The notes below the pieces were generated by a model, which was not told the origin of the DNA, ran no database searches, and worked only from the letters and a program-made list of their open reading frames with translations. Both the position numbers and the translations under genes were made by a program. This document shows, piece by piece, positions 7,893 to 16,432 of a DNA stretch of 64,000 bases. The stretch is taken from NCBI RefSeq assembly GCF_000484535.1, contig NC_022600.1, forward strand, positions 2,790,001 to 2,854,000. The letters run 5' to 3'. The stretch comes from Gloeobacter kilaueensis JS1. GTDB lineage: Bacteria; Cyanobacteriota; Cyanobacteriia; Gloeobacterales; Gloeobacteraceae. Numbering within the stretch: the stretch's first letter is position 1; each line of letters opens with the position of its first letter.

Positions 7893-8702
7893 ATGAACCT
7901 CCCGCCCGCCCGTCAACGGTTTTACGAAATTTTGCAGCAGCCGGAATCGCAGATCGATCTGGCCGAGGCTGCTCTTTACATTGCTCAGGAGGCCCGTCCG
8001 GACCTCGATGTCGAGGAGTACCTCAACGCCCTCCAGACGATGGCCGAGGAGGTGCGCGAGCGGGTACAGGACGAGCGCTATCCCCTGCGCATCCTCCAGG
8101 GCATCAACCGCTACCTCTACGAGGATCTGGGTTTTTGTGGCGACGAGCAGAACTACTACGATCCGCAGAACAGCTTTTTAGATGCGGTGATCGATCGGCG
8201 CACCGGTATTCCGATCACCCTGGCGCTGGTCTACCTCGAGATCGCCCGCCGCATCGGCTTTGGGATGGTGGGCGTCAACATGCCTGGCCACTTTCTTATC
8301 CGCCCCGACCGGCAGGATATGGAGATCTATGTCGATGCCTTTCACCGGGGAGAGATTCTTTTTAACGAGGACTGCGAGGAGCGCCAGCGCCAGATCTACG
8401 GCTTCGTCGTTCTGCTCCCCGTGCAGTTTCAGCCCATCGGTGCCCGCCAGTTTCTCGCCCGGATGCTCACCAACCTCAAATTTGCCTACTGGCGGCGCAG
8501 CGCCTGGCAGGAAGCGCTTGCAGCAGTCGAGCGCCTGCTTTTGCTGTTTCCGAATACGCCCGTCGAGTGGCGCGACCGGGGCATTCTCTACTACCGCCTG
8601 GGACGCACCGGCGAAGCGCGGCACGATCTGGAAAATTATCTCAAAGTCGCTTCGATCGAGGAGGCTGCCCGAATTCGGGCCTTGCTCGACGAGCTGGAGT
8701 GA
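7893..8702 (+). CDS. SirB1 family transglutaminase-like/TPR protein
   Basis: 269 residues from the ATG at 7893 (an upstream in-frame codon at 7857 adds a Cys-rich stretch not seen in the family). The transglutaminase-like core covers about 20-190, with DLGFCGDEQNYYDPQNSFL and RTGIPITLALVYLEIARRIG, then GVNMPGHFLIR. A short TPR segment follows (LLLFPNTPVEWRDRGILYYRLGR). The Cys/His pair of a transglutaminase fold is partly present (Cys in GFCGDE, His in PGHF). The role of SirB1-like proteins is unclear. The stop lies 5 bases before the convergent frr gene. Confidence 0.85.
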   Translation: MNLPPARQRFYEILQQPESQIDLAEAALYIAQEARPDLDVEEYLNALQTMAEEVRERVQDERYPLRILQGINRYLYEDLGFCGDEQNYYDPQNSFLDAVIDRRTGIPITLALVYLEIARRIGFGMVGVNMPGHFLIRPDRQDMEIYVDAFHRGEILFNEDCEERQRQIYGFVVLLPVQFQPIGARQFLARMLTNLKFAYWRRSAWQEALAAVERLLLLFPNTPVEWRDRGILYYRLGRTGEARHDLENYLKVASIEEAARIRALLDELE

Positions 8703-8707
8703 GATGA

Positions 8708-9256
8708 TCAGACCGTCGTTACTTCTTTTTCTTTTGCTTCGAGCAACTTCTCGATCTGCTGGATCGATTTGTCGGTGAGCTTCTGCACTTCATCCTGGAG
8801 GCGGCGCGACTCGTCTTCGGAGATTTTGGCGTCCTTTTCTTCGCGGCGCACTTCTTCGATCGCTTCGCGGCGGATGTTGCGCACCGCCACCCGGCCTTCC
8901 TCCGCCAGGCGAGCGAGCACCTTGACCAGTTCCTTGCGCCGCTCGGCGGTGAGGGGCGGAATGTTGAGCCGGATCGCCTTGCCGTCGTTGCTCGGCGGCA
9001 AACTCAGATCCGATTCGAGGATCGCCTTTTCGATGAGCCGGATCGAGCTGGGATCGTAGGGCTGGATGAGCACCGTCGAGGCGTCGGGGGTTGTGATCGT
9101 CGCCAGGGTCTTGAGGGGTGTCGGGCTGCCGTAGTACTCGACGGTGATCCGATCGAGCAGGGCAGTGGAGGCGCGACCGGTGCGGACCGTAGCGAAGTTG
9201 TGCGAAGTCGCCTCGATCGCCTTGCGCATCTTTTGATCGGTCTCGGACGTTTTCAC
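8708..9256 (-). CDS. frr: Ribosome recycling factor
   Basis: 182 residues from a GTG at 9256, chosen because AAAGGAGG lies 7 bases upstream and because RRF begins close to the conserved helix ([21 protein letters not shown]). Typical RRF motifs follow: [37 protein letters not shown] and the C-terminal helix ending [20 protein letters not shown] releases ribosomes from mRNA after termination together with EF-G. Length matches the usual ~185. In many bacteria pyrH lies just upstream; here the upstream gene is instead a methyltransferase. Confidence 0.96.
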   Translation of the reverse strand: MKTSETDQKMRKAIEATSHNFATVRTGRASTALLDRITVEYYGSPTPLKTLATITTPDASTVLIQPYDPSSIRLIEKAILESDLSLPPSNDGKAIRLNIPPLTAERRKELVKVLARLAEEGRVAVRNIRREAIEEVRREEKDAKISEDESRRLQDEVQKLTDKSIQQIEKLLEAKEKEVTTV

Positions 9257-9325
9257 AGGAACACCTCCTTTGAGTACCCACCAGCCATTCATCTTAGAAC
9301 TCGGAGCAAGTCCGCTGCCACAGGC

Positions 9326-9961
9326 TCAACCAGCCTTGCGGGCGGTCACGCAGAAGAACGGATCGCTCTGGGGCAAGAACCAGGCGCTCAGGCCACGGGC
9401 GGCGTGGACGTGGGTTTCGATCTGCTCAAAGCCCCCGGCCCCGAGCAGGTACTGCTGCACCAGATCGAGCCGCTCCTCGTCGCTGCGCTCCTTCCAGCGG
9501 TCTACCGCCTTGGTCGGAAACATGCGATTAGAGAAGCTGACAATTGCGACGCCCCCCGGCTTGAGGACGCGGCGCACTTCTTGAAACACGCGCACCGCAT
9601 CGACCAGATACTGCACCGAGACCGTGTTGAGCACGCCGTCGAAGCTATCGTCCACGAGTGGCAGCACCGGATCGGCGTTGAGATTCTGGACAAAAAATTC
9701 GTCAAGGCGCGGGTTGGCGGCCAGTTCCACCGCATTCATGCCGTGGCCCACTACCTTCGCAGTCTTGAGATCCTCCGGCAGGTGGGAGACCCAGCTGCTC
9801 ATCAAGTCAAGCAGCACGGCGTTCTGGGGCAGATAGCGCCGGAAGATGGCCTGCAACTGCAGGATGAACCCCATGTCGATGTGCTGAACCAGACGCGGAT
9901 CGCGGTAAAAAAGACTGTCGTCGGTCTCGTCGTCGCGGCGGGCTTTTGGAAAACTGACCAT
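9326..9961 (-). CDS. Class I SAM-dependent methyltransferase
   Basis: 211 residues with a Rossmann methyltransferase layout. Motif I is weak (AVLLDLMSSWVSHLP at about 48-62, with no Gly-rich loop), followed by VVGHGMNAVELAANP, the acidic/aromatic motif LPLVDDSFDGVLNTVSVQYLVD and VRRVLKPGGVAIVSFSNRMFPTKAV. This is the arrangement of the UbiE-like type 11 methyltransferases commonly seen as single genes in cyanobacteria. The substrate is unknown. Its promoter would lie in 9962-10036. Confidence 0.82.
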   Translation of the reverse strand: MVSFPKARRDDETDDSLFYRDPRLVQHIDMGFILQLQAIFRRYLPQNAVLLDLMSSWVSHLPEDLKTAKVVGHGMNAVELAANPRLDEFFVQNLNADPVLPLVDDSFDGVLNTVSVQYLVDAVRVFQEVRRVLKPGGVAIVSFSNRMFPTKAVDRWKERSDEERLDLVQQYLLGAGGFEQIETHVHAARGLSAWFLPQSDPFFCVTARKAG

Positions 9962-10036
9962 AAACCGGCTTGATACACAACTTCACATCTATCGTGCCTG
10001 ATCGCTCCGATTCTGGCATCCCGCTGCGACTTAACC

Positions 10037-10065
10037 CATAAAACTGCCGTTGCGGCAGCTTTATG
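10037..10065. repeat. Near-perfect hairpin (13-base arms, TTG loop)
   Basis: CATAAAACTGCCG at 10037-10049, loop TTG, then CGGCAGCTTTATG at 10053-10065; the arms differ at one position. It could be a transcription terminator for neither, either or both sides, or the end of a small mobile element, because the 15-base repeat that recurs at 11191 begins within its right arm. Confidence 0.6.
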
Positions 10066-10070
10066 CTTCC
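10056..10070. repeat. Left copy of 15-base direct repeat flanking the RHH/2TM cassette
   Basis: CAGCTTTATGCTTCC at 10056-10070 matches CAGATTTATGCTTCC at 11191-11205 at 14 of 15 positions. The stretch between them contains the AT-rich RHH/two-TM cassette. It may be an attachment-site-like or insertion scar. Confidence 0.45.
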
Positions 10071-10463
10071 AAATTGACATGGCGAAGCTATGCTTCCAGA
10101 GTTGACAGTATTCTGCGTGGCTTGCCCTGGTCGCCGATGGCCGTGGTCGCTGCTGCATCTCGTTGATAGTCGAGGTCCGGTTTTTTCTTGTCATCGAGCG
10201 CCACCGGTCAATAATTGTCACGGCCTGGCCCTTTGACTTGACTTTCAACACTGTAGAACGGAAGCAGTACGAAATACGTAAGAAATACTGTAAATTGAGG
10301 CATATCTGGTTTACAATTTAAGTAAAGCACCCTGGCCCTGTAATCTGTTTGCGCAGGTTGTACGTGCAGGTTGCTTGGGAAATGAAGTGTGTTGCAGGGA
10401 GTTGCTGTGCCGAAGCTCTCTCTGCGAGGTCTTCTTGTCCTTGGCTTTATGAGGAAACGTCCC

Positions 10464-10676
10464 ATGGCAGAGAAGAAAAAGCTTACAGTGAATTTGTCTG
10501 ATGATGCCCTTGCAGACTTGGAGCAAATTGCAAAAGCGCAAGGTATCACTTTGACTGAAGCTATCCGCAAAGCTCTTGCTACTGAAGGGTACCTTCTCAG
10601 AGAGACGAAGTTAGGTCGTAAGATTCTTGTGCAAGATCCTTCTACCAAAGAGATCCGCGAGCTCGTCTTTAGATAA
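10464..10676 (+). CDS. Ribbon-helix-helix (CopG-like) protein
   Basis: 70 residues from the ATG at 10464, preceded by GAGGAAA at 7 bases; the frame is open to 10389 but that leader has no RHH character. The sequence KKLTVNLSDDALADLEQIA forms the strand and first helix of an RHH domain, and GITLTEAIRKALATEGYL the turn and second helix. The tail (LGRKILVQDPSTKEIRELVFR) is typical of RHH proteins annotated as CopG-family in cyanobacteria. The stop TAA overlaps the ATG of the next gene (TAATG), so translation is coupled. The codon and base composition is visibly more AT-rich than the neighbours. Confidence 0.82.
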   Translation: MAEKKKLTVNLSDDALADLEQIAKAQGITLTEAIRKALATEGYLLRETKLGRKILVQDPSTKEIRELVFR

Positions 10677-11158
10677 TGCAAGAGCCTGAAGGACAGGCCG
10701 ATTTCAGTTCCGATGCATCTGGAGGAGATTCTCCAGGTGCATCGTCCTATCAAAATACAACTCAGTCTCAGCGGGCTTCATCGCCTTCTCAAGGTGCGTC
10801 GCAGCCTCAGAAAGGAGCACTTGAACCAAGCGGCGGAACTTCTGACAATAGCCAATCCAGTGTCGGTTCAATAATTATCAGTAATTCGGGTACTGGAGAT
10901 ATTACTTCTATCCCATACCAGAGTATTTCTTCTGAACCCTTCGATATTCAACAGTCGCAAGAAAAAACTCGAAGCACAATCGCAATCTGGCTTCTTGTGT
11001 TGCTCACCTCATCTATCATTTGCTCATTCGCATATGCAATCTTTGGTGATCTATCTAAGGGAGGGGTGAAAGAGTTTTTAACACTTCTCCTGTCATCTCA
11101 ATTCACATTGGTGGGAACCGCTCTAGGCTTTTATTTCGGCACGAAGCCTCGTTCTTGA
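10676..11158 (+). CDS. Two-TM protein with Ser/Gln-rich disordered N-terminus
   Basis: 160 residues. Residues 1-100 are low complexity (Ser, Gln, Gly, Pro, Thr). Two hydrophobic helices follow: IAIWLLVLLTSSIICSFAYAIFG (about 103-125) and FLTLLLSSQFTLVGTALGFYFG (about 134-155). The end, ALGFYFGTKPRS, is a pattern I associate with small two-TM proteins of defence or phage-related cassettes, but no named family is certain. It is translationally coupled to the RHH gene, so regulator plus membrane protein form a two-gene unit of low GC between flanking repeats. Function unknown. Confidence 0.6.
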   Translation: MQEPEGQADFSSDASGGDSPGASSYQNTTQSQRASSPSQGASQPQKGALEPSGGTSDNSQSSVGSIIISNSGTGDITSIPYQSISSEPFDIQQSQEKTRSTIAIWLLVLLTSSIICSFAYAIFGDLSKGGVKEFLTLLLSSQFTLVGTALGFYFGTKPRS

Positions 11159-11190
11159 GCCATGCCTACCCTCTCTTTGTGGGTGAACGG

Positions 11191-11205
11191 CAGATTTATG
11201 CTTCC
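11191..11205. repeat. Right copy of 15-base direct repeat
   Basis: CAGATTTATGCTTCC; see the left copy at 10056-10070. It is followed by GGTGGTGACGAATTTATGGG, where a second TTTATG appears. Confidence 0.45.
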
Positions 11206-11302
11206 GGTGGTGACGAATTTATGGGTCAAGTCACACCCGCGCTGCTCAGAGTCGGTGCAGAGGGCTGTGCTACGGTGAAGGGGTCGCAGGCAGACAGTAT
11301 GC

Positions 11303-11827
11303 ATGAACGATAGTTTCCGGGTCGTCTATCTGCTGGGTCTGGCGGTGTTGCTGGGCTGGCTGGCCTGGCAGATCTTCCGGCAGGTGCGGCGCAACGTCGG
11401 CGTCGAAGGGGTGATCAATAAGCTCCAGCCCAAGCTCAAAAGCGGCCAGGGCACAGCCGAAGATTTTTACGAATTGGGCTGCGCCTACCTTGAAAAGCGG
11501 CTCTACATCGACGCGATCGACGATTTCAAAAAAGCGATCAACCTCAATCCCGAATTTGCCGAAGCTTACAACAACCTTGGCTTCTGCTACTTCCAGCAGA
11601 GCCAGTACGATCTGGCAATTCGTCAATACAAAGAAGCGGTGCGCTTCAAGGCCAATTACGCTTCGGCGCTGAATAATCTCGGCCACGCCTACGAGATGAA
11701 GGGGCAGGCGGCCCAGGCTCTCGAAGCCTACGATCAGGTGCTGGCGGTCCAACCGACCAACGCCACGGCAGAACGCCGGGCGCGGGCCTTGCGCAAGCGG
11801 GTGCCCTCCGCTGCTGCCGATGGCTGA
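11303..11827 (+). CDS. ycf37: Ycf37-like TPR protein (photosystem I assembly/stability)
   Basis: 174 residues: one N-terminal membrane helix (VVYLLGLAVLLGWLAWQIF, about 7-26), then about three TPRs from residue 50 (AEDFYELGCAYLEKRLYIDA, AEAYNNLGFCYFQQSQYDLA, ASALNNLGHAYEMKGQAAQA). Layout, length and the IRQYKEAVRF segment match Ycf37, which helps assembly or stability of photosystem I in cyanobacteria. It is anchored in the membrane with its TPRs in the cytosol. Its last 8 bases overlap the crr7 start. Confidence 0.85.
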   Translation: MNDSFRVVYLLGLAVLLGWLAWQIFRQVRRNVGVEGVINKLQPKLKSGQGTAEDFYELGCAYLEKRLYIDAIDDFKKAINLNPEFAEAYNNLGFCYFQQSQYDLAIRQYKEAVRFKANYASALNNLGHAYEMKGQAAQALEAYDQVLAVQPTNATAERRARALRKRVPSAAADG

Positions 11828-12047
11828 GGAGCTGTACTACGTGCTCTTGCGCACCGGGGCGGATCAACAGTTCGTCACCGAGGGTGAACTGGTGGCGCTC
11901 TTGAGCGATGTGGTGGGACGGGCCGAAAAACTTGAGGGCAAGGCGCTGGCGGAGCGGGTGCGCTTTCTTATCGACACGGCCTGCGACTACCCGCTGGAGC
12001 CAGGGCAATATTTTGAGTGGTACGTCACCCGCCTCGAAAAATCGTAG
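11820..12047 (+). CDS. crr7: Chlororespiratory reduction 7-like protein
   Basis: 75 residues, start ATG at 11820 inside the end of ycf37. The C-terminal GQYFEWYVTRLEKS and the central FLIDTACDYPLEPG match the cyanobacterial/plant CRR7 family, a small soluble protein linked to NDH-1 complex assembly. Overlapping translation with ycf37 places two thylakoid-complex assembly factors in one transcript. The family assignment is from memory of the C-terminal motif. Confidence 0.75.
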   Translation: MAEELYYVLLRTGADQQFVTEGELVALLSDVVGRAEKLEGKALAERVRFLIDTACDYPLEPGQYFEWYVTRLEKS

Positions 12048-12107
12048 GGGCGTCCCCAGACAGTACAATCTGGTACGAATAGCTACTTCGCGGGTGTTGA
12101 GCCTTTG

Positions 12108-13031
12108 ATGCCGCTGACGCTGAGCGCTTTTTGGAAATTCACCCGGCCCCATACCCTCTACGGCACCGCCATCAGCCTGCTCGGGGTGTATCTGCTGTTC
12201 TGTGCCGAGACGGGCAGCAATTTTGTCCAGGGGCTCACGGCGCTGCTGGTGGCGGAGGGGAGCTGTCTTTGCGCCAACGTCTACATCGTCGGGCTCAACC
12301 AGCTTACCGACGTTGCGATCGACCGGATCAACAAGCCCTACCTGCCGGTGGCGAGCGGTGAGATTACGGAGCGCACCGGTGCGGTGCTGGTGAGCGTCCT
12401 GCTCGCCGTTGCCCTGGTTGTGGCCGGGTGGGCGAACCGCTTTTTGCTCGCGACAGTTGCCATGAGCGCCCTCATCGGCACCGCCTACTCGTTGCCGCCT
12501 CTGCGGTTGAAGCGCTTTGCCCTGTTTGCCTCGCTCTGTATATTTAGCGTGCGCGGCTTGATCGTCAATCTGGGCATCTGGTGCTACCTGCTGGAGTGGA
12601 CCGGCAGGCCCATCGTCCTCGCTCCATCGATCTTGATCTTGAGTTTGTTCGTGACGCTCTTTACCTTCGTCATCGCCATCTTCAAGGACATCCCCGACAC
12701 CGAGGGCGACAGCCGCTACCTGATCTCGACGTTTTCGGTGCAGTTGGGGCGGCGGTTTATCTTCAACCTTTCCAGTCTGCTTCTGGTGGGCAATTATCTG
12801 CTGGCCGTTCTGCTCGCCGCCTTTGTGCTGAAGCCCGCTGGTCTATTTTTCTTGGGCACGGCCCACGCCGTCCTGGCCGCCTTTTTTCTCTACCGGCGCA
12901 GACAGGTCAATCTCAAGGACAACCAGGCGGTGGCGGATCTCTACCAGTTCATCTGGAAACTTTTTTACCTGGCCTACTTGATCTTTCCGCTCGCCTGGTG
13001 GCTGGGCCACAGCGTCGGTTTCCCCGCCTGA
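12108..13031 (+). CDS. hpt: Homogentisate phytyltransferase (UbiA family)
   Basis: 307 residues, start ATG at 12108 (a TTG directly before it is also possible). Nine or so membrane helices. First prenyl-diphosphate motif NQLTDVAIDRINKPYLPVASGE at about 66-87 and second motif FKDIPDTEGDSRY at about 187-199; both are the form found in homogentisate phytyltransferases (tocopherol/plastoquinone-type prenylation), distinct from ubiA or chlG. It condenses homogentisate with phytyl diphosphate in the membrane. The position directly after ycf37-crr7 fits a photosynthesis-related group. Confidence 0.85.
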   Translation: MPLTLSAFWKFTRPHTLYGTAISLLGVYLLFCAETGSNFVQGLTALLVAEGSCLCANVYIVGLNQLTDVAIDRINKPYLPVASGEITERTGAVLVSVLLAVALVVAGWANRFLLATVAMSALIGTAYSLPPLRLKRFALFASLCIFSVRGLIVNLGIWCYLLEWTGRPIVLAPSILILSLFVTLFTFVIAIFKDIPDTEGDSRYLISTFSVQLGRRFIFNLSSLLLVGNYLLAVLLAAFVLKPAGLFFLGTAHAVLAAFFLYRRRQVNLKDNQAVADLYQFIWKLFYLAYLIFPLAWWLGHSVGFPA

Positions 13032-13039
13032 GGCAAAAG

Positions 13040-13828
13040 ATGGCGATCATCACGCTCCTGAGCGACTTCGATCTGCAGGATGGCTACGTGGCGGCGATGA
13101 AGGGCGCAATTGCAACCCTGGCTCCGGACGCCCGCATCATCGATATCACCCACCGCATTCCCCGCCAGGACGTGGCCGCTGCCCGCTTTCAACTGCTCAC
13201 CACCTGCCCGTACTTTCCTGCCGGAACGATTCATGTGGCCGTAGTCGATCCAGGTGTGGGCACCCGCCGCCGGGCGATCGCCCTGCGCACGGCGACGGCA
13301 ACTTTTGTCGGGCCAGACAACGGCCTTTTTGGCGGAGTTCTCGCTGGAGGCGTGCTTGCGGCTGTGGAACTCGGCGAGAGGCGCTTCTGGCGCACTGAAA
13401 ACCCGAGCACGACCTTTCATGGCCGGGATATCTTTGCGCCGGTGGCCGCCCACCTCGCCTCAGGGGTAGGGCTGGAGCAGTTGGGACCATCTATAGATCC
13501 TCAAACCCTCGTGGAGCTTGAGTTGCCCGATTGGTCCCCTAGCGCCGACGGCGGCAGCGGAGTGATCCAGGCTATCGATCACTTCGGCAACTTGATCACC
13601 AATATTCCTGCCCAGGCGACCGCTGCGCGAAGCTGGCGGCTCACGGTTGGCGAACACGAGTTGCGGGCCGTCACCACCTACGGCGAGGGCGAGTTGGGGG
13701 AGGCCGTTGCCCTGGTGGGCAGCCACGGCTTTATCGAAATTGCCGTGAGCGGTGGCAGCGCCGCCGCAATGCTTGCGCTGCGGCCCGGCGATCCGGTCGA
13801 ATTTGTCTGGCAGGAAGCGGAGCCTTGA
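13040..13828 (+). CDS. SAM hydrolase (SAM hydroxide adenosyltransferase, DUF62 family)
   Basis: 262 residues from the ATG at 13040. Signature parts are ITLLSDFDLQDGYVAAMKG (3-21), IIDITHRIPRQDVAAARF, TIHVAVVDPGVGTRRRAIAL and FVGPDNGLF, then a C-terminal domain with IDHFGNLITNI. The family cleaves S-adenosylmethionine to adenosine and methionine. The N-terminal motif reads DFDLQDGY where most members have DFGLQD. It starts 8 bases after hpt, probably in the same transcript, and is convergent with ctaD (7-base gap). Confidence 0.87.
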   Translation: MAIITLLSDFDLQDGYVAAMKGAIATLAPDARIIDITHRIPRQDVAAARFQLLTTCPYFPAGTIHVAVVDPGVGTRRRAIALRTATATFVGPDNGLFGGVLAGGVLAAVELGERRFWRTENPSTTFHGRDIFAPVAAHLASGVGLEQLGPSIDPQTLVELELPDWSPSADGGSGVIQAIDHFGNLITNIPAQATAARSWRLTVGEHELRAVTTYGEGELGEAVALVGSHGFIEIAVSGGSAAAMLALRPGDPVEFVWQEAEP

Positions 13829-13835
13829 ATTTTCC

Positions 13836-15497
13836 TTATTCTGAGGGATCGTTCGGTCCGGCTCCCTTGCCGACGATGCCGTACTCGTAGGGACCGGCTT
13901 CGACCACCGGCAGCACCTCGAAGTTTTCGAGGGGCGGCGGCGAGGGCACGGTCCACTCTAAGCCGTGGGAGCGCCAGGGGTCGTTGCCGGCTTTTTTGCC
14001 GAGCAGGCCGCTGATGAGCACGTTCAACAAAAAGGGCAGCGTCGAGATACCGAGGGCAAAAGCGCCGATGCTGATAATCACGTTTTCGAGGGTAAATTGC
14101 GGCAGGTACTCCGCCACCCGGCGCGGCATTCCCAATAGTCCCACCTGATGCATCGGCAAGAAGGTGACGTTCAGGCCGATAAGAGTCGTCCAGAAGTGGA
14201 TCTTGCCCAGCGTCTCGTTGAGCATCCGCCCGGTCATCTTGGGAAACCAGTAATAAATCCCGGCATAAAGGCCGAGCACGCTGCCGCCGAACAGCACGTA
14301 GTGCAGGTGGGCGACGACAAAGTACGTATTGCTCACGTGGATGTCCACCGGCACCGAGGCGAGCATGACGCCGGTCACGCCGCCCGCGACGAACATGCCG
14401 ACAAAGCCCATCGCAAAGAGCATCGGCGTGGTGAGCCAGAGCTTGCCGCCGTAGATCGTCCCGGTCCAGTTGAAGACCTTGATGCCGGTGGGCACGGCGA
14501 TCGTCATCGAGGTGATCATAAAGAACATGCGCATCCAGTCCGGGGTACCGGAGGTGAAGATGTGATGCACCCAGACCATAAAGCCGATGACGGCGATGGC
14601 GATCGTCGAGAGCACGATGACCTGATAGCCAAAGAGTGGCTTGCGGGCAAAGGTCGGCAGAATCTCGGAAATTACGCCCATCGCGGGCAGAATCATGATG
14701 TAGACCGCCGGATGGGAGTAGAACCAGAACATGTGCTGGTAGACCACCGGATCGCCCCCCATCGCCGGGTTAAAAAAGCCCGTGCCAAGGTTGAGATCGA
14801 ACCACAGAAGCACCAGGGCGGCGGTGAGCACCGGCACACCCATGAGCGTGATGATCGAAGTGACGAGGGTGTTCCAGACAAAGACCGGCATCCGAAACAG
14901 GGTCATCCCCCTGGTGCGCATCGCCAGAATCGTCGCTATAAAGTTGAGGGCAGCCAGAATCGAGGAGATGCCCAGCAGCGTCAGGCTGCCGATCCAGAGG
15001 GACTGGCCGTAGTTAAAGACCAGCTTGTCGCCCACCTGCACTTGCTGCAGGCTCAAGGGCGGATAGGACCACCAGCCCGCCTGGGGCGGCCCGCCTGGGG
15101 TCAGATAGCTCGAAAGCAGCACCAGCCCCGCCGGTGGAATCAGCCAGAAGCTGATCGCGTTCAGGGTCGGAAAGGCCATGTCCCGCGCCCCGATCATCAG
15201 AGGCACCAGGTAGTTACCGAGCCCCGCCGAGGTCGGGATGATCCAAAGAAAGATCATGATCGTCGCGTGCAGGGTGAACAGGCCGTTGTAGCCGTTCTGG
15301 CTCACGACGTTCGACTCGGGGGTGAGCAGTTCGGCGCGGATCACCATCGCCATCAGGCCGCCCAGCAGGTAGAAGGTAAACGAGGTGACCAGGTACTGAA
15401 TGCCGATGACTTTGTGATCGGTGCTGAAGCTGAAGTAGCGCCGCCAGTCGGTGGGCGGCTGCTTGCCCAGTTGCTGAGCCGGGGATACTCCGGTCAT
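13836..15497 (-). CDS. ctaD: Cytochrome c oxidase subunit I
   Basis: 553 residues from the ATG at 15497, which overlaps the ctaC stop (ATGA). About twelve membrane helices. All heme-copper ligands are visible: LHATIMIFLW (heme a His), FWFYSHPAVYIMILP (CuB His with the cross-linked Tyr), VWVHHIFTSG (CuB His pair) and VVAHLHYVLFGG (heme ligands). It is the catalytic subunit of the aa3-type terminal oxidase in the cytoplasmic membrane. No ctaE (subunit III) follows; the next gene is convergent. Confidence 0.95.
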   Translation of the reverse strand: MTGVSPAQQLGKQPPTDWRRYFSFSTDHKVIGIQYLVTSFTFYLLGGLMAMVIRAELLTPESNVVSQNGYNGLFTLHATIMIFLWIIPTSAGLGNYLVPLMIGARDMAFPTLNAISFWLIPPAGLVLLSSYLTPGGPPQAGWWSYPPLSLQQVQVGDKLVFNYGQSLWIGSLTLLGISSILAALNFIATILAMRTRGMTLFRMPVFVWNTLVTSIITLMGVPVLTAALVLLWFDLNLGTGFFNPAMGGDPVVYQHMFWFYSHPAVYIMILPAMGVISEILPTFARKPLFGYQVIVLSTIAIAVIGFMVWVHHIFTSGTPDWMRMFFMITSMTIAVPTGIKVFNWTGTIYGGKLWLTTPMLFAMGFVGMFVAGGVTGVMLASVPVDIHVSNTYFVVAHLHYVLFGGSVLGLYAGIYYWFPKMTGRMLNETLGKIHFWTTLIGLNVTFLPMHQVGLLGMPRRVAEYLPQFTLENVIISIGAFALGISTLPFLLNVLISGLLGKKAGNDPWRSHGLEWTVPSPPPLENFEVLPVVEAGPYEYGIVGKGAGPNDPSE

Positions 15498-16432
15498 AGC
15501 GATCCTTTCAGTGGTTTGAGATGGCGGACGAGGGCGGCGCTGGCGACGGGCGAGAGCGGCTTTTCTACCGGCTGACTGGCGGTGGACGACTGGGAGCGGA
15601 GCCACTTATCAAAGTCGGCTGGTTTATCGACAAAGACCGTCGCCCGCATGACGCCGTGGTAGGTGCCGCACAGCTGGGTGCATTCGAGCACGTACTGGCC
15701 GGGCCGGGTGGGTAAAATCCGCAACTCGGAGGTGCGGCCCGGAATCACATCCTGCTTGAGGCGAAACTCGGGCACCCAGAAGCCGTGGATGACATCTTTG
15801 GCGGTCATCTTCAAGATCACAGGCCGGTTTAAGGGCAAGTGCAGCTCGCTGCCGGTCACTTTGCTGTCGGGATAGGTAAAGATCCAGGCCCACTGCACCG
15901 CCTCGACGTTTACCGTGAGCGGCGGCGGTCCCCCCGGACGGGGCGGCCCGAGCTTTGGCGAGTCGGTCACCTGGGCCGCCTGGGCCCGAGCGCCCTTGAA
16001 CGGATTGGAGAACAGGTGCAGGTGCAGCCCGCCCACCTGGGGATTGCTGCGCGTGAGCTGGCGGTAGACATCGAAACTGTAGATGCTCAAGAAGGCGACC
16101 AGCACCACCGGAATGAGTGTCCAGGTAATTTCAAGCGGCAGGCTGCCATCGATGGGCGGGCCGTCGCTGTAATCGTTCGGGTCGCGCTTGAAGGCAAAAC
16201 CGGCGTAGACCAGAAAGGCGAGAATCGAGAGGGTGATGATCGAGGCGATGACGACCATCAGGCGAAACAGCCCATCGACCGCCCGCGCCTCCGCCGTACC
16301 GGCCCCCGGCAGTAAAATATTGACATTTTTGCCAAACCAGAGGCTGATGAGCACCACCGCCGCCACCGCCCCCACCAGTAGCAGCACGCGCCAGACAGTG
16401 GTCGGGCTCGGAATCCAGTTACGGCGATTCAT
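15494..16432 (-). CDS. ctaC: Cytochrome c oxidase subunit II with intact CuA site
   Basis: 312 residues: two membrane helices (about 15-35 and 55-80; a further hydrophobic stretch lies at about 98-118), then a cupredoxin domain. The CuA motif is complete (IHGFW His, then CTQLCGTYHGVM with C-x3-C-x3-H-x2-M), so it can accept electrons from cytochrome c, unlike the CuA-less ARTO type oxidases of some cyanobacteria. A Pro/Gly-rich insert (LGPPRPGGPPP) precedes the cupredoxin core. The start overlaps the preceding DUF2231 gene by 14 bases. Confidence 0.94.
   Translation of the reverse strand: MNRRNWIPSPTTVWRVLLLVGAVAAVVLISLWFGKNVNILLPGAGTAEARAVDGLFRLMVVIASIITLSILAFLVYAGFAFKRDPNDYSDGPPIDGSLPLEITWTLIPVVLVAFLSIYSFDVYRQLTRSNPQVGGLHLHLFSNPFKGARAQAAQVTDSPKLGPPRPGGPPPLTVNVEAVQWAWIFTYPDSKVTGSELHLPLNRPVILKMTAKDVIHGFWVPEFRLKQDVIPGRTSELRILPTRPGQYVLECTQLCGTYHGVMRATVFVDKPADFDKWLRSQSSTASQPVEKPLSPVASAALVRHLKPLKGSL

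Larger units (their letters stand above)
9962..10463. other. Intergenic region with hairpins and ATGCTTCC repeats, visibly AT-rich to the right
   Basis: About 500 bases between the methyltransferase and the RHH gene. The left part holds a long hairpin (10037-10065) and two copies of an ATGCTTCC-containing sequence (10063-10070 and 10085-10092), each followed within a few bases by TTGACA. From about 10210 rightwards the base composition becomes AT-rich. Open frames on the minus strand (for example 9802-10251) overlap the methyltransferase and look random. I see no convincing gene here. Confidence 0.6.

Noticed and set aside
9802-10251. Open frame on the minus strand reaching into the region left of the RHH gene
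   Set aside because: Two thirds of it overlaps the methyltransferase gene in another frame and its sequence has no family resemblance or ribosome-binding site.
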